Shown: positions 36,057 through 42,684 of the stretch, piece after piece
How positions within the stretch are numbered: position 1 is the first letter of the stretch
Layout of the letters: each line of letters opens with the position of its first letter
DNA from: JAEVLT01 sp964484065
GTDB lineage: Bacteria > Bacillota > Bacilli > Bacillales > Cytobacillaceae
Assembly (NCBI GenBank): GCA_964484065.1
Contig: CAZAEW010000001.1
Span: 124,001 to 188,000 of the forward strand
Direction of reading: 5' to 3'
Length of the DNA: 64,000 nucleotides
Notes under the pieces: model-generated
Databases searched by the model: none
Told to the model about the DNA's origin: nothing
What the model saw: only the letters and a program-made list of their open reading frames with translations
Made by a program: the position numbers and the translations under genes

Positions 36057-37334
36057 TTACACATCCTTCTCCCAAGCAATTTTTCCATCGACAATCGTCA
36101 TGACCGGCCAGCCTTTACATTTCCAGCCATTAAATGGTGTATTTTTTCCTTTTGATAAAAATTCGTTTGGATCAATGGAACGTTCCTCATTTAAATCCAG
36201 CAAGACAAGATCTGCCGGCGCATCTAATTCTATTTTACCGTATTGCAAGCCAAAAGCCTCAGCAGGATTACTTGTTAAGTAAGCGATTAATTGTGATAGC
36301 GTCATTTTGTTTTCCAAAACAAAGTTTGTATAAAGAAGAGGGAATGCCGTTTCCAAGCCGACAATTCCAAATGGAGCTAATTGCATCCCTTCGCTTTTTT
36401 CCTCTGCAGTATGGGGCGCATGATCTGTCGCAATAAAATCAATCGTTCCATCTAAAAGCCCTTCGATCAGAGCCGTCCTGTCTTCCTTGCCTCTTAGCGG
36501 CGGATTCATTTTAAAATTTGCATCAAGTCCCGGAATATCTTCATCTGTTAACAGTAAATGATGCGGTGTGACTTCTGCTGTTACATGAATGCCGGCACGT
36601 TTTGCATCCCTTACTGCTCTGACTGATTCTTTTGTACTGATATGGCACACATGGTAATGACAGCTGGCAGCTTCCGCGAGCAGAACATCCCTGACAATTT
36701 GCACACTCTCACAAACCGAAGGAATTCCGTTTAATTGATTCTTTTTTGAAAAGGACCCTTCATGAACACAGCCTTTGTTGATCAGCGTATTTTCTTCACA
36801 GTGGGCGACAATGGCCATATCTGCTTCAGCTGCTTTTTTCATTGCCTCGAGCATCATTGCTGCGGACTGAACACCGACTCCGTCATCTGAAAAAGCAAAT
36901 GCACCTGCATCTTTTAATGCTGCAAAATCCGTTAAATCCTGTCCTAATTCCCTGACTGTTATCGAAGCGTAAGGAAGGACCCGTACATGTGCTGTCTCCT
37001 GAATTTGTTTGTTAAGCCATTCCAGTTGCTCCTTTGAATCCGGAACAGGTCTGGTATTAGGCATTGCGGCAATAGTGGTAAAACCTCCATGTGCCGCTGC
37101 CAATGTCCCCGTCGCAATGGTTTCTTTTTTCTCACCGCCGGGCTCCCGCAAATGGACATGCAGGTCGATAAATCCCGGTGCCACGAGCAGGCCTGCAGCA
37201 TCTATTGTTCGTTCAGCCTTCGCAGTCAAGGCAGAACCGATTTCTTTAATTCTGCCATTTTCGATCAAAATATCCCCTTGTTTGACTGCCCCATCTTTAG
37301 TTATGTAACGCGAATTCTGAATCAGAAGATTCAT
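36057..37334 (-). CDS. pyrC: Dihydroorotase
   Basis: Cyclises carbamoyl aspartate to dihydroorotate. 425 residues, type I zinc amidohydrolase: metal ligands in GFIDLHVHLREPG, the Asp in AFSDDGVG, HCEE, CHISTKES and the catalytic Asp in ATDHAPH. The start MNLLIQNSRY is ATG at 37334 after AAGGGGG. It begins inside pyrB with a 38-base overlap in another frame, an unusually long overlap for this operon. Confidence 0.97.
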   Translation of the reverse strand: MNLLIQNSRYITKDGAVKQGDILIENGRIKEIGSALTAKAERTIDAAGLLVAPGFIDLHVHLREPGGEKKETIATGTLAAAHGGFTTIAAMPNTRPVPDSKEQLEWLNKQIQETAHVRVLPYASITVRELGQDLTDFAALKDAGAFAFSDDGVGVQSAAMMLEAMKKAAEADMAIVAHCEENTLINKGCVHEGSFSKKNQLNGIPSVCESVQIVRDVLLAEAASCHYHVCHISTKESVRAVRDAKRAGIHVTAEVTPHHLLLTDEDIPGLDANFKMNPPLRGKEDRTALIEGLLDGTIDFIATDHAPHTAEEKSEGMQLAPFGIVGLETAFPLLYTNFVLENKMTLSQLIAYLTSNPAEAFGLQYGKIELDAPADLVLLDLNEERSIDPNEFLSKGKNTPFNGWKCKGWPVMTIVDGKIAWEKDV

Positions 37335-38238
37335 TTTTAGTACCCCCTTGTATGCTTTCAAGTGATCGTTTTATCGCCGCCATCCTCACAAAAACGCCGT
37401 TCTTCATTTGTTTAAATATTCTTGAACGCTGACATTCCACAAGGCTATCTGCTATTTCCACACCGCGGTTAACCGGCCCCGGATGCATAATAATGCTGTG
37501 CGGCTTCATTTTTCTTTCCCTCTCAAGCGTTAATCCAAATTCTTGGTGATATTCCGAGAGAGAGAAATCATCATTTTCACGATGGCGTTCATGCTGAATT
37601 CTAAGCAGCATAACAACGTCCGAGCTGGACATAGCAGAATCAATCTGTTCAAATTGCCCCTTGCCAGTTATTTCTTGGTCAAACCACTGTTCAGGTCCCG
37701 AGAAAACAACCTCTGCCCCAAGTCTTGTTAACACATCGGCATTAGAACGGGCAACGCGGCTGTGGCTGATATCACCGATAATGGCAACTTTTAACCCGGC
37801 AAATCGGCCAAATTCCTGGTGAATCGTAAGCAAATCCAGAAGAGATTGGGTTGGATGATGGCCGCAGCCATCCCCTGCATTAATAACAGGAATGTTTATT
37901 TTTCCTTTCAATTCCTCAAAATATCGGTCAATGTAATGCCGAATCACAACTGCGTTAATTCCAATTGATTCGAGGGTTTTAACGGTATCATAAAGGGTTT
38001 CTCCTTTTTGAACGCTTGATGTTTTCACTTCAAATGGAATGACATTTAACCCCAGCCTTCTTTCTGCCACTTCAAAGCTGCTTTTTGTCCTTGTACTTGG
38101 CTCAAAGAAAAGGTTGGCAGCAAAGATTGGACTGGTTGGCTGCCACTGTTTGCCTTCTGCAAACTCCTGCGCCTCTGTGATTATGTCCATCACCTCTTCA
38201 ATCTTCAATTCCGCTGTTGTAAGTAAATGCTTCACCAT
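37297..38238 (-). CDS. pyrB: Aspartate carbamoyltransferase
   Basis: Condenses carbamoyl phosphate with aspartate. 313 residues; carbamoyl-phosphate motif FFEPSTRTKSSFE, loop SVQKGETLYDT, GDGCGHHPTQSLLDL, and the aspartate-side MHPGPVNRGVEI. The start MVKHLLTTAEL is ATG at 38238 after GGAGGGATTA. The frame stays open another 30 codons upstream to 38328, but that stretch is translated from a repeat element and lacks family similarity. There is no regulatory PyrI, as usual in Bacillus; control is through PyrR. Confidence 0.97.
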   Translation of the reverse strand: MVKHLLTTAELKIEEVMDIITEAQEFAEGKQWQPTSPIFAANLFFEPSTRTKSSFEVAERRLGLNVIPFEVKTSSVQKGETLYDTVKTLESIGINAVVIRHYIDRYFEELKGKINIPVINAGDGCGHHPTQSLLDLLTIHQEFGRFAGLKVAIIGDISHSRVARSNADVLTRLGAEVVFSGPEQWFDQEITGKGQFEQIDSAMSSSDVVMLLRIQHERHRENDDFSLSEYHQEFGLTLERERKMKPHSIIMHPGPVNRGVEIADSLVECQRSRIFKQMKNGVFVRMAAIKRSLESIQGGTKNESSDSEFALHN

Positions 38239-38265
38239 TAATCCCTCCACTTTGTTTTTTATTAG

Positions 38266-38391
38266 AAAAGCGTAAGCGCCTTGATCAGCCCCGACTGGCA
38301 AATGTTCTTCGGCTAAAAAAGTCCGCACTTTGACTTTTTTAGCCGAAGGTTATTTGAACCCGAGGGGCTAGGCGCTGGAGCCAGACAATTC
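38266..38391. repeat. Palindromic repeat element in the pyrB leader
   Basis: About 125 bp with nested inverted repeats. The inner arms are a perfect 16-bp inverted repeat (38308-38323 with 38332-38347) around an 8-base loop. The outer arms are AGCGCC and AGCCCC (38275-38292) against GGGGCT and GGCGCT (38364-38376). It resembles dispersed noncoding palindromic repeats I recall from Bacillaceae genomes, though a genome comparison would be needed. It carries no gene and no copy is visible elsewhere in the window. Located after the attenuator and before the pyrB ribosome site. Confidence 0.75.
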
Positions 38392-38423
38392 TCAAATTTC
38401 AACTAAACTTTCTTAATTTTTTA

Positions 38424-38565
38424 GCAAAAAAGCACCCAAATCCAATGATCAGGGTGCTTTTAAATGATGTGCTTCTGGCGTTGCGTTTCATACTTGCCCC
38501 TGCACAATCTTAAATTAAAAAGCCTGCACCCTTATATGTCTCTCTGGACCTATTTAAAAGGTTTC
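38424..38565 (-). promoter_or_regulatory. PyrR attenuator between pyrP and pyrB (third)
   Basis: PyrR-binding hairpin with core UCCAGAGAG at 38537-38550 inside an ACCTT/AAGGGT stem, then an intrinsic terminator: 9-bp stem (38429-38437 with 38452-38460) and T-run. The segment AAGGGTGC (minus strand of 38526-38533) can pair with the 5' arm of the terminator and form the antiterminator. Binding of PyrR with UMP should favour termination before pyrB. The flanks of the binding loop match the recalled consensus less well than the other two sites. Confidence 0.85.
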
Positions 38566-38568
38566 AAC

Positions 38569-39891
38569 TCATCTTACATTCTCTTTTAATTCCAGCGATT
38601 CTTCCTGGTCTTCCGCGTCAAACATGTCTTCAGAAGAAACGGATTTTCCTGGTAAAACCAGGTTGAGCAAAATCCCGCATATGGCTGCTAATGCCATTCC
38701 CTGAATTTGAAATTGGTCAGAAATTTTTATATATGCTCCGCCAATACCGATTACCAGAATGACAGATGAAATAACAAGATTGCGTTTATCCCCAAAATCA
38801 ATTTTACTGTCAACAAGCATTCTTAACCCTGATGATGCTATGATTCCAAACAGAAGGATGGATACACCGCCCATGACTGGAGTAGGGATTGAATGAATTA
38901 AGGCAGTTATTTTTCCTATAAAGCCAAACACAATTGCTGCCACGGCAGCGCCAGCTATTACGTAAACACTGTATACTCTCGTAATGGCCAGCACCCCAAT
39001 ATTTTCGCCATAGGTTGTTTTGGGAGGTCCGCCAACCAAAGCTGAAATGAGAGTAGCTGTTCCGTCACCAAGAATGGAGCGCTGCAGTCCCGGATCTTTA
39101 ATATAGTTTTTGCCAACAACTTTACTTAAAACAAGCTGATGCCCGATATGCTCAGACAAGGTTACAACCGCAACCGGCACCATCAGTAAAACAATATCTA
39201 ATGTTAACTTTACTTTATAACTAACGAACGGAAAAATAAAGGAAGGAACCTCAAACCATTTTGCTTCCAAGACCGGTTTAAAGTCTACGATGCCAACAAT
39301 CAATGAGTAGATATATCCTATAATAATTCCTGCAAGAATTGGGATAATACTTAGCATCCCTTTAAAGTAAACCGAGAATATGATCGTCGCGGCAAGTGTC
39401 ACTAAGGCTACAGAGAAATGGAGCAGGCTGTATTTTCCAGCAGGGTTATTCATTGCCATTCCGACAGCCGTTCCTGATAGAGCTAAACCAATAACAATAA
39501 TAACAGGGCCTACAACTACTGGCGGAAGCAGTTTCATAATCCACTGATACCCCGCCTTTTTAATAATAAGTGCGACTAGAGTATAGACGATACCAGCAAG
39601 AAAGGTCCCTACCATCGCCGCCCCTGGCCCGCCATGTGCTTTTGCAGCAATGATGGGCGCAATATAGGCAAATGAAGATCCTAAATATGCAGGAACTTTC
39701 CATTTTGTTAATAAAAGAAAAGCTAATGTTCCTAATCCGCTTGAAATTAACGCAATCGCCGGACTTAAACCAACGAGATAAGGAACCAGAATTGTCGCTC
39801 CAAACATTGCAAATAAGTGCTGTAAGCTTAATGTGATCCATTGACCGGGTTTTGGAATGTCATTCACGCCTAAAATCGGATTGTTATTCAT
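38569..39891 (-). CDS. pyrP: Uracil permease PyrP
   Basis: Nucleobase:cation symporter-2 family transporter for uracil uptake. 440 residues with about 12-14 hydrophobic segments; the N-terminal PKPGQWITLSLQHLFAMFGATILVP and the mid-protein SEHIGHQLVLSKVVG and GGPPKTTYGENIG are typical. ATG at 39891. It is the second gene of the pyr operon, between attenuators two and three, as in B. subtilis. Confidence 0.97.
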   Translation of the reverse strand: MNNNPILGVNDIPKPGQWITLSLQHLFAMFGATILVPYLVGLSPAIALISSGLGTLAFLLLTKWKVPAYLGSSFAYIAPIIAAKAHGGPGAAMVGTFLAGIVYTLVALIIKKAGYQWIMKLLPPVVVGPVIIVIGLALSGTAVGMAMNNPAGKYSLLHFSVALVTLAATIIFSVYFKGMLSIIPILAGIIIGYIYSLIVGIVDFKPVLEAKWFEVPSFIFPFVSYKVKLTLDIVLLMVPVAVVTLSEHIGHQLVLSKVVGKNYIKDPGLQRSILGDGTATLISALVGGPPKTTYGENIGVLAITRVYSVYVIAGAAVAAIVFGFIGKITALIHSIPTPVMGGVSILLFGIIASSGLRMLVDSKIDFGDKRNLVISSVILVIGIGGAYIKISDQFQIQGMALAAICGILLNLVLPGKSVSSEDMFDAEDQEESLELKENVR

Positions 39892-39953
39892 TTGTCTGCC
39901 TCCTATAATGGGTAAAACTTTTTTCTCTATTTTTTATGATAATCCTTTTAAAT

Positions 39954-40048
39954 ACAAAAAACCTCTTCGTCCTAGTGATTACAAAGAGGTAGAATTTGCC
40001 CTGGTAATAATTCATGGCACTTCCCCTTTGTCAGCCTCACTGGACTAC
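39954..40048 (-). promoter_or_regulatory. PyrR attenuator between pyrR and pyrP (second)
   Basis: PyrR-binding loop GUAGUCCAGUGAGGCU and AAAGG (40025-40048), then a terminator with ACCTCTT/AAGAGGT arms (39961-39967, 39984-39990) and a run of six T. The loop matches the recalled ARUCCNGNGAGGYU consensus well. It should stop transcription before pyrP when PyrR carries UMP. Confidence 0.92.
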
Positions 40049-40063
40049 GTTTAAAAGGGCTAT

Positions 40064-40606
40064 TTATTTATCATAGATACTCACTTGATCAGTTTTGTCG
40101 ATTTCAGTCAGTTCAACAACAATTTTTTCAGAACTGGAAGTCGGTATATTTTTCCCAACATAATCTGCCCGGATTGGCAGCTCGCGATGCCCTCTGTCAA
40201 CCAATACTGCGAGCTGGATAGATGAAGGCCGCCCCAGGTCCATAAGGGCATCCATTCCAGCCCTGACTGTCCTGCCTGTATATAAAACATCATCCACAAG
40301 AATAATGATTTTATCCGTAATTTCTACGGGAATATCTGACCCTTTCACCAAAGGCTCTTGATCCACTGTTTTTTTCGTTAAATCATCACGGTATAGGGTA
40401 ATATCGAGTTCGCCGACAGCTATGGAACGTCCTTCGATCTCTTCAATTCTTTCAGCGAGTCGTCTGGCTATGTATATTCCTCTCGTGCGAATTCCGACAA
40501 GAACGCATTCCTCAATCCCTTTATTTTTTTCAATAATTTGGTGGGAAATTCGCGTTAATGCTCTGCGAATGGCTTGATCATCAAGGACAATTGCTTTTTG
40601 CGTCAT
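40064..40606 (-). CDS. pyrR: Bifunctional pyr attenuation regulator and uracil phosphoribosyltransferase PyrR
   Basis: Binds the pyr leader RNA when UMP is high and causes termination; also has weak uracil phosphoribosyltransferase activity. 180 residues with the PRPP motif VDDVLYTGRTVRAG at 104-117 and RNA-contact segments RALTRISHQIIE and RTRGIYIA. The start MTQKAIVLDD at 40606 has AAGGAGC ten bases upstream; an ATG three codons earlier lies too close to that site. First gene of the operon, so it regulates itself through the leader at 40643-40754. Confidence 0.97.
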   Translation of the reverse strand: MTQKAIVLDDQAIRRALTRISHQIIEKNKGIEECVLVGIRTRGIYIARRLAERIEEIEGRSIAVGELDITLYRDDLTKKTVDQEPLVKGSDIPVEITDKIIILVDDVLYTGRTVRAGMDALMDLGRPSSIQLAVLVDRGHRELPIRADYVGKNIPTSSSEKIVVELTEIDKTDQVSIYDK

Positions 40607-40642
40607 TATTACCATGCTCCTTTTTCGAAGGCTTCCGCTTTT

Positions 40643-40754
40643 TAAATAAAAAACCTCTCACCATTAGACGAGAGGTTGACAAGTTCATTAAAGCAAAATA
40701 GAGAGGTAAATCACTCTATTTCTAAACCGTTTCCTTCTCAGCCTCACGGGACTG
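40643..40754 (-). promoter_or_regulatory. PyrR attenuator in the pyrR leader (first)
   Basis: PyrR-binding loop CAGUCCCGUGAGGCUGAGAAGG region at 40733-40754, then a terminator with AACCTCTC/GAGAGGTT arms (40652-40659 and 40670-40677) and a T-rich tail. It lies 21-28 bases after the operon promoter. Confidence 0.93.
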
Positions 40755-40781
40755 ATTTTAAAGGCATATTTAACTATTGAT

Positions 40782-40810
40782 ATCTTACTTTACATCGTAG
40801 TTTATGTCAA
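40782..40810 (-). promoter_or_regulatory. Sigma-A promoter of the pyr operon
   Basis: Minus strand TTGACA (40805-40810), 17-base spacer, TAAGAT (40782-40787). A consensus -35 box, four bases past the rluD stop codon. All ten pyr genes follow in one direction. Confidence 0.88.
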
Positions 40811-40813
40811 TCG

Positions 40814-41719
40814 TTAAATTCTTAAGTGCTCGAGAAGCCGGACAAACTCGGAAGGAAGCGGAGCCTCGAATTCCATATATTCACCGCTTCTCGGATGAGT
40901 AAATCCAAGGATACCTGCATGCAAAGCCTGTCCATCAATATCCAAAGTTTTTTTGGGGCCGTATTTTGGGTCCCCCGCAAGCGGATAACCGATATACTTC
41001 ATATGGACGCGAATTTGGTGGGTGCGGCCTGTTTCCAGCTGACATTCAATAAATGTGTAATCTTTAAACCGCTCCAACACGTGAAAATGAGTAACGGCAT
41101 GTTTGCCATCATCGACTACAGTCATACTTTGGCGATCCTTTTGATCACGTCCGAGCGGGGCATCAATTGTTCCAAAATCATGGGGAATGACTCCATGAAC
41201 AATCGCTTTATATTTTCGTGTAACGGTTTTATTCACCAGCTGATTGACAAGACTTTCATGAGCCATATCATTTTTGGCCACCATTAACAAGCCGGATGTG
41301 TCTTTATCAATGCGGTGAACAATGCCCGGGCGCATGATGCCATTTATCCCGGATAAATCTTTACAGTGGGCCATCAGCCCATTCACAAGGGTACCTGTCG
41401 TATGACCCGGCGCCGGATGAACAACCATTCCGCGCGGTTTGTTAACAACAAGTACATCCTTATCCTCATAATAAATATCGAGATCCATACTTTCCGGGAG
41501 AACGTCCAGAATTTCAGGTTCAGGAATAGAAATTTCAATTTGATCATTGATGCTGCATTTATAATTTGTTTTAACCTGCTTACCATTAACAAGCACAAAC
41601 CCATCCTTAATCCACTGCTGGACTTGTGTTCTTGACCACTCTTCATTTAAGGAAGAAACAGCTTTATCAATCCTGTCTCCTTTTTGTTCCTCAAGAATGA
41701 TGTGTTCCATTTTTTCCAT
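40814..41719 (-). CDS. ylyB: RluD-family 23S rRNA pseudouridine synthase (YlyB)
   Basis: Predicted to make pseudouridines in 23S rRNA. 301 residues: N-terminal S4 domain (about 15-75, DRIDKAVSSL and QQWIKDGFVLVNGK) and catalytic domain with HRIDKDTSGLL carrying the active-site Asp, and TGRTHQIRVHM. The start is ATG at 41719 with AAAGGAG eight bases upstream; it overlaps lspA by 29 bases. A longer frame to 41761 is rejected. The exact uridine targets cannot be told from sequence. Confidence 0.92.
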   Translation of the reverse strand: MEKMEHIILEEQKGDRIDKAVSSLNEEWSRTQVQQWIKDGFVLVNGKQVKTNYKCSINDQIEISIPEPEILDVLPESMDLDIYYEDKDVLVVNKPRGMVVHPAPGHTTGTLVNGLMAHCKDLSGINGIMRPGIVHRIDKDTSGLLMVAKNDMAHESLVNQLVNKTVTRKYKAIVHGVIPHDFGTIDAPLGRDQKDRQSMTVVDDGKHAVTHFHVLERFKDYTFIECQLETGRTHQIRVHMKYIGYPLAGDPKYGPKKTLDIDGQALHAGILGFTHPRSGEYMEFEAPLPSEFVRLLEHLRI

Positions 41720-42179
41720 ATGCTTTCTCCTTTGTTTCTCTCTCGTCCCGCAGCATGACAATCATTAAAAGAATGACACCAATCACTAATGAAGAGTCCG
41801 CGATATTAAAGACCGGGAAATTGTAGCCAAAAATATACGTATGAATAAAATCAACAACTTCTTTCCGGACTGCACGGTCGATAAAATTTCCAATTGCCCC
41901 GCCCAGCATTAAGCCGAGAGAAACGCCCAACAGACTTTTTCCTTTTGCTTTTTGAATATAATAGACGATTGCGCAAATGACAATGATGGTAATCACGTAG
42001 AAAAGCCACATTTGTCCTTGCAGTATCCCCCATGCTGCGCCTCGATTACGGTGGGAAGTAATATAAAGGACATTCTCAATAATCGTGATACTTTCTCCAA
42101 ATTGCATTTTGCTTACGATCAGCCATTTTGTAATTTGATCCACTAAAATAACAAATAGTGCGATAAGATAAAAAAACAC
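41691..42179 (-). CDS. lspA: Lipoprotein signal peptidase
   Basis: Membrane aspartic protease that cleaves prolipoproteins. 162 residues, four membrane helices; catalytic aspartates 101 (GNFIDRAVR) and 128 (FNIADSS) match the conserved pair. The start is GTG at 42179 with GGAGG eight bases upstream. A frame from 42194 begins on the ribosome site itself and is rejected. The C-terminus overlaps the ylyB start. Confidence 0.96.
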   Translation of the reverse strand: MFFYLIALFVILVDQITKWLIVSKMQFGESITIIENVLYITSHRNRGAAWGILQGQMWLFYVITIIVICAIVYYIQKAKGKSLLGVSLGLMLGGAIGNFIDRAVRKEVVDFIHTYIFGYNFPVFNIADSSLVIGVILLMIVMLRDERETKEKAYGKNGTHHS

Positions 42180-42247
42180 TAAGAAAACCTCCACATCTGC
42201 TCTGTGACCTCCTTAGCATTTTAGCACACTCTGTATCTTACCGACAA

Positions 42248-42532
42248 TTAAGAGTGAAATTGAATGGGTTTTCGATAGAACGATTCCAAATTGGAAACAT
42301 CATTAACCGTCTTAATGGTTGGTATCAGTTTTAATAAATCCGCAGGAATCATTTCCCCGGATATCTCACATAAGCCATAATTTCCGTTTGCCGCTTTTTG
42401 AAGGGCCAATCGGATGTCAGCCAATTCATCTTCCAAAATTCCTTTGATCTGAATGTTTGAATCAATTTTTTGCAATGACTGGAGGATTTCTTCCTCGGAT
42501 TGACGGAGTTCTTCTAACAGCATTTTGTGCAT
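42248..42532 (-). CDS. ylyA: DksA/TraR-like small protein (YlyA position), degenerate zinc finger
   Basis: Short protein of 94 residues between ileS and lspA, where B. subtilis has the DksA-like ylyA. The N-terminal half is a predicted helical hairpin rich in Glu and Leu; the segment ANGNYGLCEISGEMIPADLLKLIPT near 48-72 resembles the start of a DksA/TraR zinc finger, but only one Cys (55) is present. The start is ATG at 42532 after CGGAGG; a TTG at 42550 sits on the ribosome site. Function, if related to RNA polymerase, is inference. Confidence 0.65.
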   Translation of the reverse strand: MHKMLLEELRQSEEEILQSLQKIDSNIQIKGILEDELADIRLALQKAANGNYGLCEISGEMIPADLLKLIPTIKTVNDVSNLESFYRKPIQFHS

Positions 42533-42643
42533 TTTTAGTAACCTCCGCAAACTTAATTTTTTATATTATCTCCTTGGAATGAATCCGGACACAGATAAAC
42601 ATTTGACAACTACTGCAACAATTAGTGAATGAGGATTTTTTTT

Positions 42644-42677
42644 CAAAAAAAAAAGGATAACCCCAATGGATTATCCT
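42644..42677 (-). terminator. Rho-independent terminator after ileS
   Basis: Minus strand AGGATAA, 10-base loop, TTATCCT (42654-42677) followed by ten T. It starts eight bases past the ileS stop. Confidence 0.93.
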
Positions 42678-42684
42678 CTAAGCT

